Assembly (NCBI RefSeq): GCF_900100955.1
Contig: NZ_FNCC01000003.1
Coordinates: 1-64,000, forward strand
Direction of reading: 5' to 3'
DNA: 64,000 nucleotides
From: Lentzea fradiae
GTDB lineage: Bacteria > Actinomycetota > Actinomycetes > Mycobacteriales > Pseudonocardiaceae
A program made the position numbers and the translations under genes. The stretch's first letter is position 1. Each line of letters opens with the position of its first letter. The notes below the pieces were generated by a model that searched no databases, was not told the origin of the DNA, and worked only from the letters and a program-made list of their open reading frames with translations. Positions 24,201 through 31,786 of this stretch are shown in pieces.

Positions 24201-25500
24201 GGCGGTCGTCGTCGAGCACCCCGACGGGCCGATGGTGCTGTGGCTGCGGCTCGACCAGCGCCACCAGTTCACCGACCAGGACGAGATCCTGCTGTCGCTG
24301 CTGGCCGGTCACCTCACGCAGGGCCTGTCCCGCGCGCACCAGATCGACCAGCAGCGCGAGACGGCGCTGGCGTTGCAGCGGGCCATCCTCGGCCCGTCGC
24401 ACCTGCCGGGCGGGTTCGCGGTGCGCTACGAGCCGGCGGCACGGCCGCTGGAGGTCGGCGGCGACTGGTACGACACGTTCCCGTTGCCCGACGGGCGGAT
24501 CGGCATCGTCGTCGGCGACTGCGTCGGCCGCGGCCTCACCGCCGCCGCCGTGATGGGCCAGCTGCGCAGTGCCTGCCGGGCGTTGCTGTTGCAGGAGATC
24601 GGGCCCGCGCACGCGCTCATGACGCTCGACCGGTTCGCCGCCGCCATCCCCGGAGCCCTGTGCACGACGGTGTTCTGCGGCGTGCTCGACCCGGCGACGG
24701 GTCACCTCGTCTACTCCAGCGCCGGGCACCCGCCCGCGATCCTCGCGCTGGCCGACGGGACCACCGAGCTGCTGGAAGGCGGCCGGTCCATCCCGATCGC
24801 GGTCAAACCGGGTGTGCGGCGCACCGAGGCCGAGTGCACGCTGCCGCCGCGGTCCACCCTGCTCACCTACACCGACGGCCTGGTGGAACGCCGCCGCTGC
24901 TCGCTCACCGAAGGCATCGAGAAGGCCGCGCTGGCCGTCCAGGAAGGACGGTCGAGCGGGCTGGAGGACCTGGCAGGCCAGCTGATGGCGGACCTCGCGC
25001 CGGCGGACGGCTACGACGACGACGTGGCGCTGCTGCTCTACCGGCACCCCGCGCCGCTGGACCTGTCCTTCCCGGCGGAGGCGAACCGGCTGCACGAGAC
25101 CCGCGGCACCGTGCGCGACTGGCTGCGCCAGTGCGGGTTCTCCCCCGGACGCGCCCAGAGCGTCCTGCTGGCCGTCGGAGAGGCGTGCGCGAACGCCATC
25201 GAGCACGCCTACCGCGGCACACGGCGCCGCGACGTCCGCATCCGGCTGGAGACCGCGGGCGACGCCGCGCTGCTCGCCACCGTCGCGGACTCCGGCACCT
25301 GGAAGACCCCGATGGACGACCCCGAGGCGCGCCGCGGCCGCGGGACCACGATCATGCTGTCGATGATGGACGAAGTAGCCATCCTCCCCGACCCGACCGG
25401 TACGACCGTGACGATGCAGGTGATGATCAACGATGACGCCGCTCAAGATCGACAAGACGACCGACTCGCAGGGGAGGTCGGTGGTCAAGGCGGTAGGTGA
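21289..25500 (+). CDS. Hybrid histidine kinase-receiver-PAS-PP2C-RsbW-like ATPase multidomain regulator
   Basis: This 1403-residue cytosolic protein has, in order: a PAS-like N-terminus (30-165), GAF-like region (170-340), HisKA with His361 in SNISHEFRTPL, HATPase (about 440-590), receiver with Asp681 in ISDVMMPRMDG, PAS (765-890), a GAF-like segment, SpoIIE PP2C (1045-1260; GGDWYD present, the second motif is DCVGRG) and a C-terminal RsbW-type ATPase (1265-1385; GEACANAIEHAY). It thus fuses phosphorelay input to the phosphatase and kinase that control a STAS protein. A TTGACA lies at 21249. GTG 21289 follows GGAGG. It overlaps the STAS gene at its 3' end by 68 bp, so production is coupled. 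Confidence 0.9.
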   Translation: MTRAEDSTEHRSGRPELADVFAEDPVGRDLAAVDWAATPLGPPQDWPQSLQTAVSVVLSSRFSMWMAWGPELTFFCNNAYRLNTLGRKYPWALGRPAARVWAEIWDDIGPRVDSVLSSGQATWDEALLLFLERSGYPEETYHTFSYSPLRDDDGAVAGMLCVVSEETDRVIGERRMETLRDLGSDPSVAREEQEVLAFACAQLERNQRDLPFTVTYLFSDGHARLAGTTGIEGGHAAAPASVWPEDEDAVWPVAAAQRGESVVVDLAGIDGLPTGAWEQPPTTALVVPLQRAGGEPYGFLVAGLDRHRPLDDTYRGFVDLVAGHLAAGIAGARDFRAQQRRAEELAELDRAKTAFFSNISHEFRTPLTLIMGPLGDLRDRLAQADPRSSQELEVIHRNGLRLGKLVNTLLDFSRLEAGRMQASYQPVDLATVTAELASVFRSAVEKAGLAFEIDCPPLPEPVYVDLGLWEKVVLNLLSNALKFTIEGSVGVSVRAAAGRAVVTVTDTGVGVPEHEIPRLFERFHRIEHTWSRSKEGSGIGLALVQELVGLHGGVVQVHSTEGHGTSFVIELPFGRDHLPADAVTEDTALPAPSDIAAPFVQEALRWLPDQGLTVDELLLNTAGSAAPEVTATVLVADDNADMREYLTRLLVRAGYQVRAVNDGLAALESARAHPPDLVISDVMMPRMDGLSLVTSLRADPRTMAVPVLLLSARAGQEASGEGLRAGADDYLVKPFAAADLLARVRANVDLFRLRGQHARWRDALIDSLQEAFFVCDDDGTVVEINAAFTDILGYGPEGLPYPAPHPWWPDEETDPEARKQFNAAFEARSGRDQRGHTVPVTHRDGRRLWVSALMNPARDPDSGRTMTVGTFRDVTAEHHARRRETALAEMSVRLSRATSTADALTGALDQLRHLWRADVLAAVFGKGDTPRVCGADGDLDWDELQESQRTTLGALTDHPALIPVFVGDGSTAVVVEHPDGPMVLWLRLDQRHQFTDQDEILLSLLAGHLTQGLSRAHQIDQQRETALALQRAILGPSHLPGGFAVRYEPAARPLEVGGDWYDTFPLPDGRIGIVVGDCVGRGLTAAAVMGQLRSACRALLLQEIGPAHALMTLDRFAAAIPGALCTTVFCGVLDPATGHLVYSSAGHPPAILALADGTTELLEGGRSIPIAVKPGVRRTEAECTLPPRSTLLTYTDGLVERRRCSLTEGIEKAALAVQEGRSSGLEDLAGQLMADLAPADGYDDDVALLLYRHPAPLDLSFPAEANRLHETRGTVRDWLRQCGFSPGRAQSVLLAVGEACANAIEHAYRGTRRRDVRIRLETAGDAALLATVADSGTWKTPMDDPEARRGRGTTIMLSMMDEVAILPDPTGTTVTMQVMINDDAAQDRQDDRLAGEVGGQGGR

Positions 25501-25723
25501 GATAGACCTGAGCAACACCTCCGCCTTCTCCGCCGCGCTCGCGGAGACCTCCGGCCCGCTCGTGGTGGACCTGACCGAGGTGCTCTACATCGACAGCGCG
25601 GGGATGAGCGTGCTGTTCACCTACGCCGACCGCGCGGAGATCGTGGCGAGCCCGCTGCTCGCGCCGATCATCGAGGTGTCGGGCCTGACGTCGATGGCGA
25701 AGGTCCACGGCATGGACGCCTGA
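25433..25723 (+). CDS. STAS-domain anti-anti-sigma factor
   Basis: This 96-residue STAS protein carries VLYIDSAGMSVLF, with the phosphorylatable Ser in the DSAG turn. Its start lies inside the 3' end of the hybrid kinase/phosphatase gene in another frame. It is the natural substrate for both the PP2C (dephosphorylation) and the RsbW-like ATPase (phosphorylation) domains of that protein, by analogy with RsbU-RsbV-RsbW. No sigma factor gene is adjacent, so the final output is elsewhere. A long inverted repeat follows the stop at once. Confidence 0.9.
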   Translation: MTPLKIDKTTDSQGRSVVKAVGEIDLSNTSAFSAALAETSGPLVVDLTEVLYIDSAGMSVLFTYADRAEIVASPLLAPIIEVSGLTSMAKVHGMDA

Positions 25724-25728
25724 CCCCG

Positions 25729-25785
25729 CGGGAACGCGGGGGCCCCACGTTCCCGCCCGGGAAACGTAGGGCCCCCGCGTTCCCG
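25729..25785. repeat. Long inverted repeat, element relative D (bidirectional terminator-like)
   Basis: A 27-nt arm (25729-25755) and a 28-nt arm (25758-25785) are near-perfect reverse complements around 2 nt. Each arm holds the GGGAACGCGGGGGCCC / GGGCCCCCGCGTTCCC core of the dispersed 119-bp element. It lies between convergent genes (STAS, crtI). Confidence 0.8.
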
Positions 25786-25808
25786 TCGACGGCCGTGGGC
25801 AGGTGGGG

Positions 25809-27272
25809 TCAGCGGCGGAGGCGTTCGGCGGCCAGCCGGCCCGAGATCAGCACCGGCGGGATGCCCACGCCCGGTGTCGTGCCGCTGCCCGCCAGCACCA
25901 CGTTGCCGTCGCGGAACGGCAGGTTCGCCGGCCGGAACGGCCCGGTCTGCGCGAACGTGTGCGCGGCCGAGAACGGCGTCCCGGCGGCCTGCCCGTCACG
26001 CGCCCAGTCGTCCGGCGTCACGATCGCGAGTGGTTCCGGGTCGACCAGGAGCTTGCGCGCGGACATCTCCTCGATCAGCTGCCCGGTGTACCGCTCGGCC
26101 AGCTTCTCCCAGCGCAGCGGCGCCACGTCGAGGTTCGGGCACGGCGCCAGCAGGTACTGCAGGTGCCTGCCCTCCGGCGCCAGCTCCGGGTCGGTCAGCG
26201 ACGGGGTGGTGAGCAGCAGTGACGGGTCGCTCATCAGGGTGCCCTGACGGATGATCTCGTCGAACGTGCCGTCCCACTTCTCGCCGAAGGAGATGGTGTG
26301 GTGCGCGAGGTCGTCGGCCACCCGGCTGGAGCTGAGGTGGACCACGACCGCCGACGGCGACCAGCGCAGCGGCACGACCCGGCGGGGCTTGCCGCGCAGC
26401 AGCCGCGTGCTCTGCGCCGGTCCCGTCGCGAGAACCACGGCGTCGCAGGGGAAACGGGCGTCGGACGTGTGCACGGCCGCGACCCGGTTGCCGGTGCGTT
26501 CCAGCTCGGTGACCTCGACGCCGTAGACGAACTCGACCCCGGCGGCAGCGGCAGCGTCCGCCAGTGACTGAGGCACCGCGCGCATGCCGCCGCGCGGGAA
26601 CCACACGCCCGCGATGGTGTCCATGTACGAGATGACGGCGTACGCGGCGAGAGCGTCACGGGGCGCGACACCGGCGTACAGGGCCTGGAAGGTGAAGACC
26701 CGGCGCAGCCGGTCGTCGTGCAGGAACTTGCCGACGGCGCGGGCGAGCGAGCCGAAGCCGCCGAGGCGGGCGAGCTTCACCAGGTCGGGGCCGAGCAGGT
26801 CCAGCGGGGAGTCGAAGCTCGCGCCGATGAACCTGTCCCGCTCGACCTCGTAGAGCCGGCCCAGCCAGTCGCGCAGGTCGCGGTAGCCCTGCGCCTCCCG
26901 CGCTCCGGCGAAGTCGTGCACCGCCTGTTCCATGCGGTCCGCGTCGGTGTGCACGTCGAACGCGCTGCCGTCGGCGAACGTCGCGCGGTAGGCCGGGTGC
27001 AGCGGCAGCAGTTCGAGGTGGTCCTCCCGCCGCGCGCCGACCGCGCCGAAGGCGTCGTCGAGCAGTTCCGGCATGGTCAGCACGGTCGGTCCCGTGTCGA
27101 TGCGGTGGCCGTCCACGTCGAGCCGGCCCGCGAGCCCGCCGGGGTGCGGCTGCTTCTCCAGCACCGTCACCTCGTGCCCGGCCCCGCGCAGGTGCAGCGC
27201 GGCCGACAACCCGGAGAGACCGGCTCCCACCACGACCACACGGTCCGTGCGGCCCTTCACCACGTGCACCAC
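25809..27272 (-). CDS. crtI: Phytoene desaturase
   Basis: This 487-residue FAD protein begins with the dinucleotide motif VVVGAGLSGLSAALHL and a following EKQPHPGGLAG, and ends with the CrtI-type C-terminal motif GSGTTPGVGIPPVLISG. It would convert phytoene to lycopene by four dehydrogenations at the membrane surface. It lies 18 bp downstream of crtE on the same strand. The start may be one of several closely spaced GTG/ATG codons at 27255-27272. It is convergent with the STAS gene. Confidence 0.93.
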   Translation of the reverse strand: MVHVVKGRTDRVVVVGAGLSGLSAALHLRGAGHEVTVLEKQPHPGGLAGRLDVDGHRIDTGPTVLTMPELLDDAFGAVGARREDHLELLPLHPAYRATFADGSAFDVHTDADRMEQAVHDFAGAREAQGYRDLRDWLGRLYEVERDRFIGASFDSPLDLLGPDLVKLARLGGFGSLARAVGKFLHDDRLRRVFTFQALYAGVAPRDALAAYAVISYMDTIAGVWFPRGGMRAVPQSLADAAAAAGVEFVYGVEVTELERTGNRVAAVHTSDARFPCDAVVLATGPAQSTRLLRGKPRRVVPLRWSPSAVVVHLSSSRVADDLAHHTISFGEKWDGTFDEIIRQGTLMSDPSLLLTTPSLTDPELAPEGRHLQYLLAPCPNLDVAPLRWEKLAERYTGQLIEEMSARKLLVDPEPLAIVTPDDWARDGQAAGTPFSAAHTFAQTGPFRPANLPFRDGNVVLAGSGTTPGVGIPPVLISGRLAAERLRR

Positions 27273-27290
27273 TGCTGCTCTCTCTCCTGC

Positions 27291-28367
27291 TCAGGTCGTC
27301 CGCGCCACGGCGCGGTCCGCGAGGCGCACCAGCTCGTGCCGCGCCTCGTCGTCGATCGCGGCGCGGTCCAGCGCCGCCAGTCCGGTGGCCGCGAGGCGGC
27401 CGATGTACTCCTCCACCGCCGCGACGGCTCCCAGCTCCACCAGCAACGATCGCACCTCGTCCACGGTCCGGCCGGTGACGGCCCCGCCTTCGAGGCACCG
27501 CCGGAGCAGCTGCTGCGCCGCCGGGCGGTCCTGCGCACGGGTCAGGGCGATCGACATCAGCGGCGTCCGCTTGCCCTCCCGCAGGTCCTCCCCCACCGGC
27601 TTGCCGGTCACCGACGAGTCGCCGAACACCCCGATGAGGTCGTCGCGCAGCTGGAACGCCACGCCGATGTCGTGGCCGTAGGCGCGCAGGCAGTCGATGA
27701 CGTCGTCGCTCGCCCCGGCGAGCGCCGCGCCGAGGTGCAGCGGCCGTTCGACGGTGTAGGCGGCGGTCTTGAGCGCCGCGACCCGCACGGCGTGCTCCAT
27801 CGACTCCTCGCGCCGGGCGACCGCCAGCAGGTCGAGGTGCTGTCCCATGATCATCTCGGTGCGCATCGCCTGCCACGGCCCCCACGCGCGGCTGAGCACG
27901 TCCATCGGCAGGCCCGCGGTCATGAGCGCGTCGTCGGCCCACGCCAGCGCCAGGTCGCCCACCAGGATCGCCGCCGAGTCGCCGTACTGGCGCGCGCTGC
28001 CCGCCCAGCGCTGCTGCCGGTGCCGCGCCGCGAACGACTCGTGCACGGCGGGCTTGCCGCGCCGGGTCGCCGACCGGTCCATCACGTCGTCGTGCACGAG
28101 CGCGCAGCACTGCAGCAGCTCCAGCGCGACCATCGCCCGCACGACGGCGTCCGCGGGCGGTGCTCCCCCCGCCGCGCGCCACCCCCACCAGGCGAACGTG
28201 GGCCTGATCCTCTTGCCACCGGCCAGGACGAGGCCGCGCAGCTCGGTGCTCAGCTCGGGCGCCAGGTCCTGCCTGGCCGCCAGGAAGTCGTGCAGGGCGT
28301 CGTCCAGGAGGACCCTGAAGTCGTCGACGTGTGACGTGCGAGCGTCCACGCTGGTCAGCAGCGACAT
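27291..28367 (-). CDS. crtE: Geranylgeranyl diphosphate synthase
   Basis: This 358-residue polyprenyl synthase shows GGKRIRP near 50, the first aspartate-rich motif DDVMD near 92 and the second motif DDLIG near 242. It condenses IPP with allylic diphosphates to give C20 GGPP for carotenoid synthesis. It leads a crtE-crtI unit and is divergent from crtB across a 145-bp promoter region. Confidence 0.93.
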   Translation of the reverse strand: MSLLTSVDARTSHVDDFRVLLDDALHDFLAARQDLAPELSTELRGLVLAGGKRIRPTFAWWGWRAAGGAPPADAVVRAMVALELLQCCALVHDDVMDRSATRRGKPAVHESFAARHRQQRWAGSARQYGDSAAILVGDLALAWADDALMTAGLPMDVLSRAWGPWQAMRTEMIMGQHLDLLAVARREESMEHAVRVAALKTAAYTVERPLHLGAALAGASDDVIDCLRAYGHDIGVAFQLRDDLIGVFGDSSVTGKPVGEDLREGKRTPLMSIALTRAQDRPAAQQLLRRCLEGGAVTGRTVDEVRSLLVELGAVAAVEEYIGRLAATGLAALDRAAIDDEARHELVRLADRAVARTT

Positions 28368-28512
28368 CGGTGTTCCCCCGGGATGGTCGGCGGGCGTTGG
28401 GTGGTTCGAGCTAAGCAGCGAGATCGGAGGTCCGCATGATGAGCGGTGTCGTTGTGCGCCGGAGCACCGTCGGAATTAGCGTGGACCCACCATCTCCGCG
28501 AAAGGACAGCTG
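28368..28512. promoter_or_regulatory. Divergent crtE/crtB promoter region
   Basis: The 145-bp gap drives both carotenoid units. Minus strand shows GCTTAGCT and plus strand GAATTAGCGT as candidate -10 regions, each with a TTAGC core. AAAGGACAG precedes crtB. No clear MerR palindrome was identified by eye. Confidence 0.35.
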
Positions 28513-29439
28513 ATGTCGGCTGAGCGCGAACTGGACGCCGCGGGTATCACCGCACCGGCGTTGCGCGACGCGTACCGGCGCTGCCGTGAGCTCAACGCGC
28601 AGCACGGCCGTACCTATTATCTGGCAACGAGGTTGCTCAGCGCGGAGCAACGGCCCGCCGTGCACGCGCTGTACGGGTTCGCCCGCTGGGTGGACGACGT
28701 GGTCGACGACGTCCACAGTGGACTGGACGAGAAGGTCGCCGCTCTCACGGCGATCGACGGGCGGGTGCAGGCCGCCCTGAAGGACGGGGCGACCGACGAC
28801 CCGGTGCTGTCGGCGCTGATCGACACCGTGCACCGCTACGACATTCCCGTCGCGCACTTCCAGGACTTCATGGCCTCGATGCGGATGGACCTCACCGTCA
28901 CCGACTACCCCACGTACGCCGATCTCGAACGCTACGTGCACGGCTCGGCCGCCGTGATCGGGTTGCAGGTGCTCCCGGTGCTCGGCACCTGCGTGCCGAG
29001 GGAGGAGGCCGAACCCGCCGCGGCGGCGCTCGGCGTCGCCTTCCAGCTCACCAACTTCATCCGCGACGTCGGCGAGGACCTCGACCGCGGCCGGGTGTAC
29101 CTGCCCGCGGACGAGCTGGCGGCGTTCGGCGTCGACCGCGAGCGGCTGCTGCACGCGCGGACAGCGGGCCAGGCCGATCCTCAGGTCAAGGCCGCGCTGC
29201 GCGACCAGGTGCGGCGGGCACGCGGCGTCTACCAGAAGGCGTGGCCCGGCATCGGGATGCTCGCGCCCCGGTCGCGGCCGTGCGTGCTGACGGCGTACCG
29301 CCTCTACGGCCGCATCCTCGACCTCGTCGAGGACGCGGACTGCGACGTGCTGTCGCGCCGCGTCGTCGTGTCGAACGGCAGGCGGCTCGCCGTCGCGCTG
29401 CCGGCGCTCGCGAGGGCGGTGTTCGCCCGTGCCGCCTGA
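28513..29439 (+). CDS. crtB: Phytoene synthase
   Basis: This 308-residue protein carries both squalene/phytoene synthase aspartate motifs: DDVVDD near 58-63 and FIRDVGEDLDRGRVYLP near 179-196. It joins two GGPP to phytoene. It starts a rightward unit crtB-Rieske and its stop is overlapped by the Rieske gene start (11 bp), so the two are translationally coupled. Confidence 0.95.
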   Translation: MSAERELDAAGITAPALRDAYRRCRELNAQHGRTYYLATRLLSAEQRPAVHALYGFARWVDDVVDDVHSGLDEKVAALTAIDGRVQAALKDGATDDPVLSALIDTVHRYDIPVAHFQDFMASMRMDLTVTDYPTYADLERYVHGSAAVIGLQVLPVLGTCVPREEAEPAAAALGVAFQLTNFIRDVGEDLDRGRVYLPADELAAFGVDRERLLHARTAGQADPQVKAALRDQVRRARGVYQKAWPGIGMLAPRSRPCVLTAYRLYGRILDLVEDADCDVLSRRVVVSNGRRLAVALPALARAVFARAA

Positions 29440-30427
29440 CAAGGCCCCCGAGGGGAAGGTCCCGCTGCGCGACCGGATTCCGTTGCGCGTCTACCAGAGC
29501 CCGCCGTGGCGTGAGCAGCGGCCGACGTGGCAGGACGCGAAACCCGCCCTGATCGAGGCGGCTTTGAAACGCGCGATGGCACGTCCGTCCGGCAACTGGT
29601 TCGTCGCGGGCGCGAGCAGGGACGTGGTGAAGGGCAAGCCGTGCGGGCGCACCATCGCTGGCCAGGAGGTCGTGCTCTGGCGCGGCCCGCACGGGGTGCT
29701 CATGGCCGGGTCGGGGTCGTGCCCGCACCTGGGAGCGCCGCTGTGCGACGGCGCCGTGGCCGAGGGCAAGCTGATCTGCCGCTGGCACGGGCTCGCGCTC
29801 GAAGGCAAGCGGTTCGGCGCGTGGACGCCCTACCCCGCGCACGACGACGGCGTGCTCGTGTGGGTCCGGCTCGACCAGGTGGGCGGCGAGGAGCCGCTGG
29901 ACGCCCCGGTCCTGCCCGTGCGTCCGCCGGAGGGGTCGATCGACGCGGTGGCGACGCTCATCGGCCGCTGCGACCCGGAGGACGTCGTCGCGAACCGGCT
30001 CGACCCGTGGCACGGCGCGTGGTTCCACCCGTACTCGTTCGCCAACCTGCACGTCCTGGAGACGCCGACCGAGGCGGACGACCGCTTCCTGGTGGAGGTG
30101 ACGTTCCGGCTCGCCGGACGGATCGGCGTGCCGGTCGTCGCCGCGTTCACCTGCCCGGAGCCGCGCACGATCGTGATGCACATCGTCGAGGGCGAGGGCA
30201 GTGGCAGCGTGGTCGAGACGCACGCCACGCCGATCCGCGAGGGCAGGACCGCCGTGGTCGAGGCCACCATCGCGCACTCGGACCGTCCGGGGTTCGCGCT
30301 GGCCAAGCCCGCCGCCGGAATGTTTCGGCCGGTCATGAGGTGGGCAGCCGCACGGCTGTGGCGTGACGACCTCGCCTACGCCGAACGTCGCCACGCGCTA
30401 CGACAGGCGGGCCGCTTCCCGGACTGA
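29429..30427 (+). CDS. Rieske [2Fe-2S] protein with DUF5914-like C-terminus
   Basis: This 332-residue protein has a Rieske domain at about 55-130 with ligands Cys98, His100, Cys117 and His120 (CPH...CRWH), and an unassigned C-terminal domain. It starts at GTG 29429 inside the crtB end. Proteins of this type accompany carotenoid genes in actinomycetes and could pass electrons to, or act as, a ring-modifying carotenoid oxygenase; the reaction is not established. No mononuclear-iron triad could be recognised with confidence, so a pure electron carrier or a divergent oxygenase are both possible. Confidence 0.8.
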   Translation: MPPDKAPEGKVPLRDRIPLRVYQSPPWREQRPTWQDAKPALIEAALKRAMARPSGNWFVAGASRDVVKGKPCGRTIAGQEVVLWRGPHGVLMAGSGSCPHLGAPLCDGAVAEGKLICRWHGLALEGKRFGAWTPYPAHDDGVLVWVRLDQVGGEEPLDAPVLPVRPPEGSIDAVATLIGRCDPEDVVANRLDPWHGAWFHPYSFANLHVLETPTEADDRFLVEVTFRLAGRIGVPVVAAFTCPEPRTIVMHIVEGEGSGSVVETHATPIREGRTAVVEATIAHSDRPGFALAKPAAGMFRPVMRWAAARLWRDDLAYAERRHALRQAGRFPD

Positions 30428-30507
30428 CACCCCCCGAGTTGCGTCGTTTCTGAGTCGATTTTACGATGGTCCCATCATCGTGGTCGTCTCAGCAGAGGAC
30501 GTGCGTC

Positions 30508-30798
30508 ATGCCCGAGTTGTCCCGTTTGCCCCAACCGGTCGCGGAGTCGTGGGACTGGCAGCTGTCCGGCCTGTGCCGAGGCATGGACAGCGCCTACTTC
30601 TTCCACAAGCCGAACGAGCGGGGCGCCGCGCGCGAGCAGCGCGAGGCCACGGCGAAGGCGATCTGCCAGCGCTGCCCCGTCATGGAGAAGTGCCGTTCGC
30701 ACGCGCTGGAGGTCCAGGAGACCTTCGGCATCTGGGGAGGGCTGGGTGAGAGCGAGCTGAGGGCGATCCTCGCGAAGCGGGCCCGCCGGACGTCGTGA
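30508..30798 (+). CDS. WhiB-family iron-sulfur transcription factor
   Basis: This 96-residue protein has the four [4Fe-4S] cysteines Cys23, Cys53, Cys56 and Cys62, and the GIWGGL turn followed by a basic tail (KRARR). The N-terminal LCRGMDSAYFF motif is of the WhiB1/WblE kind. Wbl proteins bind the sigma factor region 4 and sense NO or redox state. ATG 30508 follows AGAGG; an upstream ATG in frame is rejected. Its TGA overlaps the GTG of the MerR gene (GTGA), so the two regulators are made together within the carotenoid locus. Confidence 0.92.
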   Translation: MPELSRLPQPVAESWDWQLSGLCRGMDSAYFFHKPNERGAAREQREATAKAICQRCPVMEKCRSHALEVQETFGIWGGLGESELRAILAKRARRTS

Positions 30799-31661
30799 CG
30801 TACACGCCGCGCGCGGTCGCGGGGATGCTCGGCATCGCCCCGACCACGCTCAGGACGTGGGACCAGCGGTACGGCCTGGGCCCGTCGCACCGCACGGGCG
30901 GCGGCCACCGCCGCTACGACGACGCGGACCTGGAGGTCCTGCGCCGCATGGTCGTGCTGATCGGCCAGGGCGTCTCCCCCTCGTCCGCCGCGGTGCTGGC
31001 CCGCAGGGGCCCCGCCGCCCGGCCGGCCCACCCGCACGCACCGCTCGGCACCGACGACGCGACGGCCGCCCAGCGGGGTTTCCTCACCGCGGCACGACGT
31101 CTCGACGAACCCCTCATGCTCGACCTCGCCGCGAAGCTCCTCTCCGACCACGGCGTCGTGTCCGCGTGGGAGTCGGTCTTCGTGCCGTGCCTGGTCGAGC
31201 TCGGCGAACAGGTCTCCGAACGAGGCCAGGGCGTCGAGGTCGAGCATCTGGCGAGCGGCAGCATTTTGCACTCGTTGCGGGAGGTCCCCCGCGCACCCGG
31301 CCCCGGTGTGCTCGCCGCGTTGCTGTCGTGCGCACCCGACGAACAGCACGTGCTGGCACTGGAGGCACTGGGCGCGGGGCTGTCCGAGGAGGGCTGCCAC
31401 TGGCGCAACCTCGGGGCACGGGTGCCACCCGACGCGTTGTTCGACGCGGTGGCGCGGCTGCGCCCGTCCGTCGTGCTGGTCTGGGCGCACCGGACCGACC
31501 TCGCCGAGCAGGTGCCGCTGGACGAGCTGTGCGCACGGTCCGGTGCCACGGTGGCGGTCGCCGGGCCGGGGTGGGCGGGGCTGCCGCTGCCGGACGCGGT
31601 GCTCCACCCCGCCCGCCTGTCCGACGCGATCGAACTGGTGCTGGACCGCGTCCGCGCCTGA
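30795..31661 (+). CDS. MerR-type regulator with B12-binding-like domain (LitR/CarH-like)
   Basis: This 288-residue protein has a MerR DNA-binding domain at 1-70 (PRAVAGMLGIAPTTLRTWDQRYGLGPS) and a C-terminal domain with CarH-like features: Glu150-His151 (VEVEHLASG) and His185 in DEQHVLALEAL, matching the lower cobalamin ligand. The Trp that caps adenosylcobalamin in CarH aligns with Val140. LitR/CarH proteins repress carotenoid genes in the dark and release them in light. The locus context strongly suggests crt control. The missing Trp leaves light sensing uncertain. Confidence 0.85.
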   Translation: MTYTPRAVAGMLGIAPTTLRTWDQRYGLGPSHRTGGGHRRYDDADLEVLRRMVVLIGQGVSPSSAAVLARRGPAARPAHPHAPLGTDDATAAQRGFLTAARRLDEPLMLDLAAKLLSDHGVVSAWESVFVPCLVELGEQVSERGQGVEVEHLASGSILHSLREVPRAPGPGVLAALLSCAPDEQHVLALEALGAGLSEEGCHWRNLGARVPPDALFDAVARLRPSVVLVWAHRTDLAEQVPLDELCARSGATVAVAGPGWAGLPLPDAVLHPARLSDAIELVLDRVRA

Positions 31662-31696
31662 CCCCGAACCGCCCCCTGACGCCGGCTCACCTTTGC

Positions 31697-31778
31697 CACG
31701 CGGGAGCCCTACGTTTCCGTGTAGGGCACGCGGGAGCCCTCCGTTTCCGTGAGGCGCACGTGGGGTCCCGCGTGCGGC
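31697..31778. repeat. Tandem 30-bp repeat, element relative E
   Basis: Two units starting CACGCGGGAGCCCT, then MCGTTTCCGTG (31697-31726 and 31727-31756), are followed by a partial third ending TCCCGCGTG. The GCGGGAGCCCTACGTTTCC core equals that of the dispersed 119-bp element. CACGCGGGA can pair with TCCCGCGTG to close a hairpin between the convergent MerR and crtU genes. Confidence 0.75.
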
Positions 31779-31786
31779 CGGGGCGG

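Noticed and set aside
31697..31778. Possible CRISPR-like array (30-bp repeats)
   Set aside because: Units are directly adjacent without unique spacers, only two and a part occur, and no cas genes are present.
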